NCBI GenBank assembly: GCA_050251035.1 | Contig: JBFWNN010000001.1 | Location: 62,001-126,000, forward strand | Direction: 5' to 3' | Length of the DNA stretch: 64,000 nt | Source: Taklimakanibacter sp050251035 | GTDB taxonomy: Bacteria > Pseudomonadota > Alphaproteobacteria > Rhizobiales > Aestuariivirgaceae | In this document: piece after piece, positions 44,131-53,251 of the stretch | Layout of the letters: each line of letters opens with the position of its first letter | Numbering within the stretch: position 1 is the first letter of the stretch | The notes under the pieces: generated by a model | What the model saw: the letters and a program-made list of their open reading frames with translations, nothing else | The model's database searches: none | What the model was told of the DNA's origin: nothing | Translations under genes and position numbers: made by a program

Positions 44131-44966
44131 GGTGCGCCCCGAAGACGATGGCGCGCCAGCGCGTCCGCCGCGCGCAAGGTGAAGGGAGCACCACAGATCC
44201 AGTAGCGGCTGTCGATGGTCACCTGGCGCTTGCCGGCGAAAGCGCGGCGCAGAGCCGGATGTACCAGCACCTCCTGGGCAAGGGCCGGGGGATCGTAGTC
44301 CTTGTCGCCGAGGATGAGGAGGTCGGGATCATGGAGGATGACCGTCTCGATGGGCAACTGGGCCATGCCGGAATAGCCGAGCTCGGCGGCGAGATTGCGG
44401 AAGCCGGCCGCTTCGATGATCTCGTTGGCCAGCGTCCCCCGGCCTACCGTATAGGCGTTGCCGGCGAGGGACAGCGCGCTGGGCCTTGCCGCCGCCGATC
44501 CGCGGGGGAGCGCGGCAAGTCTCGCGTCGAACTCACGCACCAGCTCCTGCGCGCGTTCGCGCCGGTCCAGGAGCCCGCCCATGCGCAGGATATTCGTGCG
44601 GATGTCGTCGAAATTACTTTCCGGCGCGAACTCCTCGACCCGGATGCCGAGCCGGCGCAGCATCGAAACGGTCGTCCGCGTGGTGAATGTCCCGGCGAAG
44701 ACGAGGTCGGGCTTCAGCAGGAAGATCTCCTCCGCCAGACCGTGATTGACGGGAATGGCGGAGGCCTCTTCGGCCAGGGCCGAAGCGCGCGGATCCCTCG
44801 CCAGATGCGAAACGGAGACGAGCTGCCCTGTCTCACCGATCAGCATGGCCAGCTGATCGGTGCAGACATTCATCGACACGACGCGGCGCGGACCGTCTGC
44901 CAGAGCGCCATGACGAGGCATGGCGACGAGCAGGAGAAGGATCGCGAGGATGCGCCAACCGGTCAT
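44127..44966 (-). CDS. btuF: Periplasmic cobalamin-binding protein BtuF
   Basis: A 279-residue helical-backbone binding protein (PF01497-type). Signal peptide of about 23 residues (A-L-A-D). Family segments are V-V-S-M-N-V-C-T-D-Q-L-A-M-L, L-K-P-D-L-V-F-A-G-T-F-T and F-R-N-L-A-A-E-L-G-Y-S-G. It carries B12 from BtuB to BtuCD. Located 3 bp after btuB and overlapping btuC by 4 bp. Confidence 0.9.
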   Translation of the reverse strand: MTGWRILAILLLLVAMPRHGALADGPRRVVSMNVCTDQLAMLIGETGQLVSVSHLARDPRASALAEEASAIPVNHGLAEEIFLLKPDLVFAGTFTTRTTVSMLRRLGIRVEEFAPESNFDDIRTNILRMGGLLDRRERAQELVREFDARLAALPRGSAAARPSALSLAGNAYTVGRGTLANEIIEAAGFRNLAAELGYSGMAQLPIETVILHDPDLLILGDKDYDPPALAQEVLVHPALRRAFAGKRQVTIDSRYWICGAPFTLRAADALARHRLRGAP

Positions 44967-44969
44967 CGA

Positions 44970-46811
44970 TCAGAACGACGCCGAAATGCCGGTATAGACG
45001 GCGAGCCGCGATGTCCCATAGCCGAAAGCCGTCTGATAATGCTCATCGAGCAGGTTCTCGCCGCGCAGATAGGCTGTCAGGTTATCGTTGATATCATAGG
45101 ACAGCCTGGCATTGAGCAGGAAATAGGACTTAAGCGCGATGTCGCCGGTGTCGACGACGTCCTTCACATATTGCCCGGTCACGTTGATCTGCACGCGCTC
45201 GATAGGAGCGATGCCGGCCTGGAGGCCGAAATCGTGCTTGGGGATGCGCACCAGGCGATTGCCGTCGGCATCCCGCGCCTTGATGTAGGTATAGCTGCCG
45301 CCCAAAGTGAGCCAGTCGGTCGCCTGCAGGTTCGCTGCGAGCTCGATGCCGTGCCGGGGCGACTTGCCGGGGAGGTTGAAATAGCGGCTGGTGGCGAAGT
45401 CGTATTCGATCAGATTGTCGGTATCGAGCTCGAAATAGGTGGCTGAGGCCGAGGCCCGGCCGGAGAGGAAGCTCTGCTCGATGCCGGCGTCCCAGCTGAA
45501 GCTTTCCTCGGGCTCGAGGTCGGGATTGCCATAAGTCGGATCATACAGCTCGAACAGGCTCGGCGCCCGGAAACCCGTGCCGACGCTGGCCCTGATCTTG
45601 GTGCCCGCGGCGAAGAAATAAGCGGCGGTGGCGCGGTATGTGTCGAACGGTCCGAAGGCGTCATGCTCGTCATTGCGGGCGCCCAGCGTGATGCTGAGAT
45701 CGTCTATCGGCGATATCAGGAGCTGGGCCCACCCGGCCCATACTTCCGCGGACTCCTTCTCGGAATTGCCGCTGGTTTCCGCCGTCGTTCTCTCCCAATC
45801 GCCGCCGCCCATCAACGACAGCCAGCCGGTGACGTCGAACTCCAGCTGGTAGTCGGCCTTGAGACGATCGCCGTCATACCAGCCCGGAAAGGAGCTGTGG
45901 TCGTCGCGCTTGAAGCGGGCGGCCTGCAGCGTGGCGGTGTTGCGCAAGCGGCCGTCGAGGAGCGCGAGATTGAAGCCGGTGCGTCCCGCCAGGATCTCGT
46001 TGTCGACATGATTGCCGATCAGGTCATCGACGGGGCCGGCGGGAAAGGCATAGTCGTCATATTCCGCCCGGCTGTCGAGATAGCGGCCGCTGGCGAAGAG
46101 CGTGAAATTGTCGGCGAGGCGGTATTCGCCGCGCCCCGACAGGGTGACGTTGTCATAGCCATCCTTCTCGTCATTGCCGTTGCGTTCGTCGGCGGAGGAG
46201 AAGCCGTCGGAGGTGTAGCTTTGCGCGGTGAGGGCGAAGCTGCCGCGGTCGTTGCGGCCGTCGAGCGTCGAGCTTCCCATGAAGGTGTCGTGAGCGCCAT
46301 ATTCGCCGCCGAAGCGCAGCGACAGACCGTTCTTCTCAGCGCCCTTGGTCGTGATGCTGATGACCCCGCCCACGGCGTCGCCGCCATAGAGCGTGCTCTG
46401 CGATCCCTTCAGGACCTCTATACGCTCGACGTCGCGCACCAGCAGCTGGTCGAGCTGCGCCGCGACCTGGGCGCCGGTCGGATCGGAGATGTCGATGCCA
46501 TCGATGAGGACGGTGACATATCGTTGAAAAGCGCCACGGATGCTGATGGTGGATGTGGTGCCGGGCGGGCCGTTCTGGGAGAAGCTCACGCCCGGCAGCA
46601 GCGCCAGATAGTCCTTGACGAAGGTCATGCCCTGGCGCGCGATCTCTTCGCCGGTAATGACATCGACGCTCGAGCCGACCTTCGCCGCCTCGGTCGGCGT
46701 ACGGTTCGCCGAAATGATGATCTCATCGAGCAACTGGTCCTCGGCGCGTCCGTCCGGCGCCCAGAGCCAGGGGCTCAAACCGACCAACGCGAATGCAATC
46801 TTGTTCTTCAT
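44970..46811 (-). CDS. btuB: TonB-dependent cobalamin receptor BtuB
   Basis: A 613-residue outer-membrane receptor. The start at 46811 gives a signal peptide ending at D-G-R-A-E. A TonB-box-like stretch D-E-I-I-I-S-A-N-R follows. The plug domain (about 35-150) has the V-L-K-G-S-Q-S-T-L-Y-G-G-D-A-V-G-G-V block; the rest is a 22-strand barrel ending in aromatic Phe (A-S-F), the outer-membrane insertion signal. It is the first gene after the cobalamin riboswitch, separated by a leader of about 210 bases. Confidence 0.95.
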   Translation of the reverse strand: MKNKIAFALVGLSPWLWAPDGRAEDQLLDEIIISANRTPTEAAKVGSSVDVITGEEIARQGMTFVKDYLALLPGVSFSQNGPPGTTSTISIRGAFQRYVTVLIDGIDISDPTGAQVAAQLDQLLVRDVERIEVLKGSQSTLYGGDAVGGVISITTKGAEKNGLSLRFGGEYGAHDTFMGSSTLDGRNDRGSFALTAQSYTSDGFSSADERNGNDEKDGYDNVTLSGRGEYRLADNFTLFASGRYLDSRAEYDDYAFPAGPVDDLIGNHVDNEILAGRTGFNLALLDGRLRNTATLQAARFKRDDHSSFPGWYDGDRLKADYQLEFDVTGWLSLMGGGDWERTTAETSGNSEKESAEVWAGWAQLLISPIDDLSITLGARNDEHDAFGPFDTYRATAAYFFAAGTKIRASVGTGFRAPSLFELYDPTYGNPDLEPEESFSWDAGIEQSFLSGRASASATYFELDTDNLIEYDFATSRYFNLPGKSPRHGIELAANLQATDWLTLGGSYTYIKARDADGNRLVRIPKHDFGLQAGIAPIERVQINVTGQYVKDVVDTGDIALKSYFLLNARLSYDINDNLTAYLRGENLLDEHYQTAFGYGTSRLAVYTGISASF

Positions 46812-47021
46812 CGACGTTTCCTCGTTCCATGGGCCACGGCGCGAGAGGCCGGGCGCGATCCAACCGACCGCACGAGGAAAGTCGCGAAACTGAAGCAGAC
46901 TCGAACTGCACCCTGTCCATTCGCTGGCTCTCCGATCGCACGGCAACACCTTTCAGATGTCACCGCTACGGAAAGCCGCGCCCTGGCACACCCCGTGCCC
47001 GGGAATCGGGTGACGCGCGAC

Positions 47022-47200
47022 GGCAGGTCTCCTGGCTCGCGGGTCAGGGCTTGCATCCGCCTTCCCGGCCTTACGGCGCCGAAGCGCCGGCCAGTGGCAT
47101 TGTGGATGCGAGCTCGCCGCTCACAGTTGCGGGGGCAGCCGCGGTCTTGGCGTAGAAGGCCTCACCGCGTTCCCTTTTCATCGTGCCCGAGGGCACGAAC
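47022..47200 (-). promoter_or_regulatory. Cobalamin riboswitch
   Basis: On the minus strand, reading towards btuB, I see the ordered parts of an adenosylcobalamin riboswitch. These are GGGAACGCGGTGAGGC (about 47173-47158), a CCCCGCAACTGT element (about 47127-47116), TGCCACTGG, a GGGAAGGCGG arm, and the B12 box GCCAGGAGACCTGCC (47036-47022). A small hairpin (GTGCCC/GGGCAC) precedes it. It controls btuBFCD: B12 binding hides the expression platform in the following leader (46812-47021) and lowers expression. Confidence 0.95.
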
Positions 47201-47302
47201 CGTTGCGGGCGTATTCGTCTCCGAATTGCAACGCCCTGTCAAGCGCCTTGCCCGATACATGCGCCTCTTGCCGCAACCGCTCATGGGTGCGATAGCCTCG
47301 CC

Positions 47303-48094
47303 ATGTTTCCCGCCGAACGCATCGTCTGCCTGACCGAAGAGACCGTCGAGACGCTCTATCTGCTGGGCGAGCAGCATCGCATCGTGGGCATATCGGGCTA
47401 TGTCGTGCGGCCGCCCGAGGCGCGGCGCGAGAAGCCGCGCGTCTCGGCCTTCACCTCGGCCGACATCGAGAAGATCTGCGCTCTCGAGCCCGATCTCGTC
47501 CTCACCTTCTCCGATCTCCAGGCCGACATCGCCGCGAGCCTCATCAAGCGCGGCATCGCCGTCCATGCCTTCAATCAGCGCGGCATCTCAGGCATCCTCG
47601 ATATGATCCGCCTGACCGGCGCCTTCGCCGGCGCGACTGCGAAAGCGGCGCAGCTTGCCGAACGTCTTTCGACCTCGCTGGAGCAGCGGCGCCGCGAAAC
47701 GGCGCGATGGCCGCGACGGCCGAAGGTCTATTTCGAGGAATGGGACGAGCCGATGATCAGCGGCATCAGATGGGTATCCGAACTCATCGTGATCGCCGGC
47801 GGCGATGACGTCTTTCCCGGCAAGGCCGCATGTCCCGCGGCGAAAGACCGGATCGTCACGGCGGAAGAGGTGATCGCCGCGGTGCCCGACATCATCATCG
47901 GCTCCTGGTGCGGCAAGAAATTCAGGCCGGAGAAGCTCATGGCGCGGCCGGGTTTCGCGGCGATACCAGCGGTGCGCGGCGGCCAGGTGCATGAGATCAA
48001 GTCGCCGATCATCCTGCAGCCGGGACCGGCGGCCCTGACCGACGGCCTCGCGGCGCTGCACGGCATCATGAAGGCGTGGCAAGGCCGGAGGTGA
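47303..48094 (+). CDS. BtuF-like protein without a signal peptide
   Basis: A 263-residue member of the BtuF/FhuD-type binding fold. The ATG at 47303 gives M-F-P-A-E-R-I-V-C-L-T-E-E-T-V-E-T-L at once, with no signal peptide, so it should be cytoplasmic. An upstream extension would run into the riboswitch and is not signal-like. Other segments are L-E-P-D-L-V-L-T-F-S-D-L-Q-A-D, Y-F-E-E-W-D-E-P-M-I-S-G (aromatic pocket residues) and I-I-G-S-W-C-G-K-K. Divergent from the riboswitch-btuB operon. It may be an intracellular corrinoid carrier; that role is inference. Confidence 0.8.
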   Translation: MFPAERIVCLTEETVETLYLLGEQHRIVGISGYVVRPPEARREKPRVSAFTSADIEKICALEPDLVLTFSDLQADIAASLIKRGIAVHAFNQRGISGILDMIRLTGAFAGATAKAAQLAERLSTSLEQRRRETARWPRRPKVYFEEWDEPMISGIRWVSELIVIAGGDDVFPGKAACPAAKDRIVTAEEVIAAVPDIIIGSWCGKKFRPEKLMARPGFAAIPAVRGGQVHEIKSPIILQPGPAALTDGLAALHGIMKAWQGRR

Positions 48095-48164
48095 ACGACT
48101 TTCGGCCGATCAGCCGGCTCGCTGCAGCGTGAGCACAGGAGTGCTGCCATCCCCCGATCGGGTA

Positions 48165-48192
48165 GTATGATAATTTTATATATACATCATAC
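48165..48192 (+). promoter_or_regulatory. NikR operator upstream of nikA
   Basis: GTATGA (48165-48170), 16 bases, then TCATAC (48187-48192). This is the exact half-site and spacing of the E. coli NikR operator (GTATGA-N16-TCATAC). The AT-rich spacer contains -10-like TATA sequence, so bound NikR would block the nikA promoter when nickel is high. It lies about 50 bp before the nikA start. Confidence 0.9.
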
Positions 48193-48242
48193 TCGCCCTT
48201 ATGTACCTTCGGGCGGCAGGGCAGAGAAAGATGGAGGGCAGG

Positions 48243-49808
48243 ATGCGCATTGGGAGAGTGTTGATCGCAGCGGTCATGCTGGCCACGCTCGCATCGGGCG
48301 GGGCGCGCGCCGAATCGTCGCTGGTCTATTCCTGGACATCCAATGTCGGCCCACTGAACCCGCATGCCTATTCGCCGAACCAGATGTTCGCACAGGCGAT
48401 GCTCTACGAGCCGCTGGTCAAGTATGAGGCCGATGGGACGATCGCGCCCTGGCTGGCGACGGCCTGGAACGTGTCCGGCGACGGGCATGTCTACACATTC
48501 ACCCTGCGCCAGGACGTCAAGTTCTCGGACGGGACAGTCTTCGACGCAGCCGCCGTCAAGGCCAATTTCGATACGGTGCTCGCGAACCGCGCCCAGCACG
48601 ACTGGCTGGAGCTCGCCAACCAGGTGCAGAAGACCGAAGCGATCGATGCCGCGACCTTCCGGCTCACATTGAAGGATTCGTATTATCCGGTCCTGCAGGA
48701 GCTGGCTCTGATCCGACCGTTCCGTTTCATCTCGCCCGCGGCCATTCCCGCCGAGGGCACCGCCGAAAAGATCATCGCGCCCACCGGCACGGGCCCCTGG
48801 AAGCTGGTCGAGACCAAGCTCGGCGAATATGACGTCTTCGCACGGAACGAGAACTACTGGGGACCGAAGCCCGCCTTCGACCGGATCGTGGTGAAGGTCA
48901 TTCCCGATCCCAACACCCGCGCGGTGGCTTTCGAGACCGGAGACATCGACCTGATCTACGGTGCGGGCCAGGTCTCCCCCGACACCTTCGCCCGCCTGCA
49001 GGCGATGTATCCCGGCAAGGCCGCAGTGTCGCAGCCCCTGACGACGGAAGCGGTGGCGCTGAACTCGAAGCGGCTGCCGACCAGCGACCTCGCGGTCCGC
49101 AAGGCCATCAACCATGCGGTCGACAAGGACGCCATCGTGAAGGGTGTTCTTTACGGGACGCAGCAGCGCGCCGACACGCTCTTCGCCAGCAACTTCCCCT
49201 ACACCGATGTCGGGCTGGCACCCTATGGCTATGACCCGGCCAAGGCTGCGGCCCTTCTCGATGCGGCCGGATGGCGGCTGGCGGATGGTGAAAAGATACG
49301 GTCCAAGGACGGCGTCCCGCTGCGGATCGAGCTGTGCTTCGTCGGAAACGATGCGCAGCAGAAGGCGATTGCCGAGGTCATCCAGGCCAACCTGCTGGCA
49401 ATCGGCATCGATGTCGTGCTGGTGGGCGAAGAAGCGAACTCGTTCTACACCCGGCAGCGCGAGGGCGAGTTCGGCATGATTTTCGGCGAGACCTGGGGAG
49501 CGCCATACGACCCGCATTCGTTCGTCAGCTCGATGCGCGTTCCCTCGCATGCCGACTATCAGGCGCAACTGGGCTTGCCGATGAAGGCCGACATCGACGC
49601 CAAGATCGGCCAGGTTCTGATCACGGTCGATGAAACGAAGCGGCAGCAGCTCTACAAGGATATCCTCACGACCCTGCATGAGCAGGCGGTCTATCTGCCG
49701 CTGACCTACAGCACATCCCTGCTGGTGGCCGGACCCAAGGTCGAGCAGGCCGGATTCGGGCCGACGGTCTCCGAGATACCGTTCGAAGCCTACCGGCCGG
49801 CGAACTGA
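48243..49808 (+). CDS. nikA: Nickel ABC transporter, binding protein NikA
   Basis: A 521-residue periplasmic binding protein of the dipeptide/nickel family. ATG at 48243 follows GGAGGGCAGG directly, and the signal peptide (to A-R-A-E, about residue 25) begins there. The family block Y-E-P-L-V-K-Y, the D-V-K-F-S-D-G loop and the C-terminal Y-L-P-L-T-Y match NikA. It captures nickel, usually as a chelate, for NikBC. First gene of nikABCDE behind a NikR operator; nikB starts 11 bp later. Confidence 0.95.
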   Translation: MRIGRVLIAAVMLATLASGGARAESSLVYSWTSNVGPLNPHAYSPNQMFAQAMLYEPLVKYEADGTIAPWLATAWNVSGDGHVYTFTLRQDVKFSDGTVFDAAAVKANFDTVLANRAQHDWLELANQVQKTEAIDAATFRLTLKDSYYPVLQELALIRPFRFISPAAIPAEGTAEKIIAPTGTGPWKLVETKLGEYDVFARNENYWGPKPAFDRIVVKVIPDPNTRAVAFETGDIDLIYGAGQVSPDTFARLQAMYPGKAAVSQPLTTEAVALNSKRLPTSDLAVRKAINHAVDKDAIVKGVLYGTQQRADTLFASNFPYTDVGLAPYGYDPAKAAALLDAAGWRLADGEKIRSKDGVPLRIELCFVGNDAQQKAIAEVIQANLLAIGIDVVLVGEEANSFYTRQREGEFGMIFGETWGAPYDPHSFVSSMRVPSHADYQAQLGLPMKADIDAKIGQVLITVDETKRQQLYKDILTTLHEQAVYLPLTYSTSLLVAGPKVEQAGFGPTVSEIPFEAYRPAN

Positions 49809-49819
49809 GGCCGGGCCCG

Positions 49820-50764
49820 ATGCTGCGCTTCATCGCAGGCCGGATCGCATTGCTGCCGCCGATGCTGCTCGGCGTCTCGGCCATCGTCTTCCTCATGCTC
49901 CGCCTCGGGCGCGGCGATCCCGCGCTCGACTATCTGCGGCTGTCGCAAATCCCGCCGACCGACGCGGCGATCGCCAATGCCCGCGAACTGCTCGGGCTGA
50001 ACCGTCCGCTGCTCGAGCAATATTTCAGCTGGTTGTGGGACGCGCTGCATCTCGATTTCGGGGTGTCCTATGTCACCCGGCGGCCGGTGCTGGACGAGTT
50101 CCTCCTGTTCCTGCCGTCGACCCTGCAGCTCGGCGCCTTCGCCCTCTTGATAACGCTGGCCGTCAGCCTGCCACTCGGCATCTGGGCGGCGCGCCATCCC
50201 GACAAGCTGCCGGACCAGATGGTGCGGGCGATCGCCTTTGTCGGCGTGTCGATGCCGAATTTCTGGCTCGGCTTCCTGCTGGTCGCCGTCTTTTCGGTGT
50301 GGCTCGGATGGCTGCCGCCGCTGGGGAAGGGCGGCATCGAGCACATGCTCATGCCGGCGGTCGCGGTCTCGCTCATGTCGCTGTCCATCAATGCGCGCCT
50401 GCTCAGGACGAGCATGCTCGAGACGGTCGGCCAGAGGCATGTGCTCTACGCCCGGCTGCGCGGCCTGCCGGACCGGAAAATCACCCAGAACCACGTCCTG
50501 CGCAACGCGATGCTGCCCATCGTCACCGCCGTCGGCATGCATGTCGGCGAGCTGATCGGCGGCACGCTGGTGGTGGAGAACATATTCGGATGGCCAGGGG
50601 TCGGCCGCTATGCGGTTTCGGCCATCTACAACCGCGATTTTCCGGTGCTGCAGTGCTTCGTGCTGCTCATGACGCTGATCTTCGTGTTGTGCAACCTGGT
50701 GATCGACATCCTCTATGCCTGGCTCGATCCGAGGATAAGGCTGTTCGCGGAGGGGGCACGATGA
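49820..50764 (+). CDS. nikB: Nickel ABC transporter permease NikB
   Basis: A 314-residue inner-membrane permease of the DppB/NikB family with six helices. The coupling motif (E-A-A-like) is in R-L-R-G-L-P-D-R-K-I-T-Q-N-H-V-L-R-N-A-M-L-P (about 212-233). The N-terminal L-R-F-I-A-G-R-I-A-L-L-P helix is typical. Overlaps nikC by 4 bp (ATGA). Confidence 0.95.
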   Translation: MLRFIAGRIALLPPMLLGVSAIVFLMLRLGRGDPALDYLRLSQIPPTDAAIANARELLGLNRPLLEQYFSWLWDALHLDFGVSYVTRRPVLDEFLLFLPSTLQLGAFALLITLAVSLPLGIWAARHPDKLPDQMVRAIAFVGVSMPNFWLGFLLVAVFSVWLGWLPPLGKGGIEHMLMPAVAVSLMSLSINARLLRTSMLETVGQRHVLYARLRGLPDRKITQNHVLRNAMLPIVTAVGMHVGELIGGTLVVENIFGWPGVGRYAVSAIYNRDFPVLQCFVLLMTLIFVLCNLVIDILYAWLDPRIRLFAEGAR

Positions 50765-51630
50765 CGACGCTCGACAATGTCCTCGATCGCCCGACGCCAT
50801 CGGCGCATCGCCGGCGCGTCGGCTGGCAGGTCGGCCTGGCGATGGCCATCATCGCGGCGCTGGCGCTGCTCGCCATCGCGGCGCCAATCCTGTCGTCTTA
50901 CGATCCGAATGCGGTGGACCTGGCCAGCAGGCTGCAAGGCCCCAGCCTTCAGCACTGGCTCGGCACCGATCATCTCGGCCGGGACATGTTGACCCGGTTG
51001 CTCCATGGAACCCGCATCTCGCTGGGCTCGGTCGTGGTCATCCTGGTCCTGATCCTGGCGCTCGGCATCGGCGTGGGCGGGGTGTCGGGCTTCGTGGGCG
51101 GGCGTGTCGACCAGGCGATCATGCGGTTCTGCGACATCTTCCTGACCTTTCCGACCTTCGTCCTGGCGATGTTCATGATCGGCGTGCTCGGCACCGGCAT
51201 GATCAATGTGATCGCCGCGATCGTGCTCTCGCACTGGGCCTGGTATGCCCGTATCGTGCGCGGACTGGTGCTGTCGATGCGCGAGCGCGACTTCGTCCTT
51301 GCCGCGCAGGTCGCGGGCGCGGGGCGGCTGCGCATCTTCATCGAGCACATCATGCCCGGCGTCATGGCCCAGCTCACCGTGCTCGCGACGCTCGATATCG
51401 GTCACATGATGCTGCATGTCGCGGGCCTGTCCTTCCTGGGCCTCGGAGTCTCGGCGCCCACGCCCGAATGGGGCGTGATGATCAACGACGCCCGGCAGTT
51501 CGTCTGGACCCAGCCGCAGCTGATCCTGTGGCCGGGCGTCATGATCCTCATCAGCGTCATGGCCTTCAACCGGCTTGGCGACGCGCTGCGCGACCATCTC
51601 GATCCCGCGGTCAAGGCCGGACATTGCTGA
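50761..51630 (+). CDS. nikC: Nickel ABC transporter permease NikC
   Basis: A 289-residue permease of the DppC/NikC family. The ATG overlaps nikB's stop. It has five to six helices and the coupling loop R-E-R-D-F-V-L-A-A-Q-V-A-G-A-G-R-L-R-I (about 178-196). The periplasmic segment H-W-L-G-T-D-H-L-G-R-D-M is the usual DppC/NikC signature. It shares one base with the nikD start (TGATG). Confidence 0.95.
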   Translation: MTTLDNVLDRPTPSAHRRRVGWQVGLAMAIIAALALLAIAAPILSSYDPNAVDLASRLQGPSLQHWLGTDHLGRDMLTRLLHGTRISLGSVVVILVLILALGIGVGGVSGFVGGRVDQAIMRFCDIFLTFPTFVLAMFMIGVLGTGMINVIAAIVLSHWAWYARIVRGLVLSMRERDFVLAAQVAGAGRLRIFIEHIMPGVMAQLTVLATLDIGHMMLHVAGLSFLGLGVSAPTPEWGVMINDARQFVWTQPQLILWPGVMILISVMAFNRLGDALRDHLDPAVKAGHC

Positions 51631-52415
51631 TGGCGAAACTGCTTTCCATCGAGGGGCTGAGGATCGCGGCACGGCGCCATGCGAGCGCCATCGAGCTCGT
51701 GCGCGGCATCGATCTCACCGTTGCCGCCGGCGCGGTCACGGCCCTGGTCGGCGCCAGCGGCTGCGGCAAGTCGCTGACCTGCCTCGGCCTGCAGGACAAC
51801 CTGCCGCCGGGCGTGACCCGCACGGGAGGCCGCGTGGCGATCGACGGACGGCCGAAGACCGGGGATGAGCTGCGCGGGCGGCTTGTCGCGACGGTCCTGC
51901 AGAACCCGCGCAGCGCGTTCAATCCCGTGATGACGATGCGGGCCCATGCCGTAGAGACGCTGAAAGCGGCCGGCCGTCACGGCGCGGACGCTGACGCCAG
52001 GATCCTCGCCGCGCTCGACGAGGTCGGCCTCGAAGAGCCGGAGCGGCTCCAGGGGCTTTATCCGTTCCAGATGAGCGGCGGCATGCTGCAGCGGATGATG
52101 ATCGCGCTGGCGCTGCTGTCCGAGGCCCCGTTCCTCCTCGCCGACGAGCCGACGACCGACCTCGACCTCGTGCTCCAGGCGAGGGTGCTCGACCTGATCG
52201 GGCGCCTGGTCGAGAAGCATGGCCTGGGCGTGCTGCTCGTCACCCATGACATGGGTGTGGTCGCCTATGCGGCGGATACGGTCGCGGTGATGGAGGCCGG
52301 GCGGATCGTCGAACGCGGCACCGTCGCGGACGTCTTCGGAGGTCCCCGCCACCCCGTGGCGAAAGCGCTGGTGGCGGCGCATCTTTCGCTCTATCCCCGG
52401 GAGTCGGCCGCATGA
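51630..52415 (+). CDS. nikD: Nickel ABC transporter ATPase NikD
   Basis: A 261-residue ATPase. Walker A is V-G-A-S-G-C-G-K-S-L-T (about 40-49), signature F-Q-M-S-G-G-M-L-Q-R, Walker B L-L-A-D-E-P-T-T-D-L-D, and switch His in V-T-H-D-M-G-V-V-A. The weak signature (M-L-Q-R for Q-x-Q-R) is usual in NikD. It pairs with NikE. Overlaps nikE by 4 bp. Confidence 0.95.
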   Translation: MAKLLSIEGLRIAARRHASAIELVRGIDLTVAAGAVTALVGASGCGKSLTCLGLQDNLPPGVTRTGGRVAIDGRPKTGDELRGRLVATVLQNPRSAFNPVMTMRAHAVETLKAAGRHGADADARILAALDEVGLEEPERLQGLYPFQMSGGMLQRMMIALALLSEAPFLLADEPTTDLDLVLQARVLDLIGRLVEKHGLGVLLVTHDMGVVAYAADTVAVMEAGRIVERGTVADVFGGPRHPVAKALVAAHLSLYPRESAA

Positions 52416-53242
52416 GCCTGATCGCGGCTGAGGCCGTCCGCAAAACCTATCGGTCGGCGGCGCTGCTCGGCGGACCGCCGCCCAAGACGGTGCTGCGCGA
52501 TGTCGGCCTTACGATCGCCCCCGGCGAATGTGTCGGCCTGCTCGGCCGCAGCGGCTGCGGCAAGAGCACGCTGGCAAGGCTTCTGCTGGGGCTCGAACGT
52601 CCCGATTCCGGACAGGTCACGTTCCGCGGCCAGGATGTCGCGCGCCTCGACAGGGACGGCCGGCGCGCCTTCCGCAAGACCGTCCAAATCGTCTTTCAGG
52701 ATGCGATCAGCGCCGTCAATCCGCGCCACACCGTCGCGAGGATCATCGAGGAGCCTTTGCGGCACCTCACCGAGCTCGACGGCAACGCCCGCCAAGCCCG
52801 CGTGGCGGAGCTCCTGGCCGTGGTCGGCCTTCACCGGGACGATGCCGAGAAGCTGCCCGGCCAGATGAGCGGCGGTCAGCTTCAGCGTGTCTCGATCGCC
52901 CGCGCGCTCGCCCCGAAGCCTGATCTCATCGTCCTCGACGAGGCGGTCTCGAATCTCGATCTCGTCCTGCAGCTGCAGATCGTGGACATGCTTTCCATGC
53001 TGCGCCGGCAGTCCGGAGCGGCGTTCCTGTTCATCACCCATGACCTGCGGCTGGCGCGCCGCCTGTGCGACAGGCTCATCGTCATGGATGGCGGCGCGAT
53101 CGTCGAGGAGGTGGAGGTCGCCGGCTTCTCCGCCTTTCGCCATGCGGCGGCGCAGGCGCTCAGCGCCGCGGTCCTGCCGGCACATCCGCGCAAGGGCAGG
53201 GGTGGCCTTGCTCAAATGCCCGGTGCAAACGGGCAGATCTGA
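52412..53242 (+). CDS. nikE: Nickel ABC transporter ATPase NikE
   Basis: A 276-residue ATPase. Walker A L-G-R-S-G-C-G-K-S-T, the Q loop V-F-Q-D-A-I-S-A-V-N-P-R, signature M-S-G-G-Q-L-Q-R-V-S-I, Walker B I-V-L-D-E-A-V-S-N-L-D, and T-H-D-L-R-L-A-R-R-L-C. The Asn-Leu-Asp and S-A-V-N-P pattern matches NikE. Last gene of the operon; its stop lies 9 bp from that of the convergent nikR. Confidence 0.95.
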   Translation: MSLIAAEAVRKTYRSAALLGGPPPKTVLRDVGLTIAPGECVGLLGRSGCGKSTLARLLLGLERPDSGQVTFRGQDVARLDRDGRRAFRKTVQIVFQDAISAVNPRHTVARIIEEPLRHLTELDGNARQARVAELLAVVGLHRDDAEKLPGQMSGGQLQRVSIARALAPKPDLIVLDEAVSNLDLVLQLQIVDMLSMLRRQSGAAFLFITHDLRLARRLCDRLIVMDGGAIVEEVEVAGFSAFRHAAAQALSAAVLPAHPRKGRGGLAQMPGANGQI

Positions 53243-53251
53243 GCGGGCGGC

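Noticed and set aside
45663..47333. 556-residue plus-strand open frame across btuB and the riboswitch
   Set aside because: It crosses a structured RNA and the btuB coding strand; composition is that of antisense.
48066..49679. 537-residue minus-strand open frame opposite nikA
   Set aside because: nikA is well supported on the plus strand, and this frame also covers the NikR operator.
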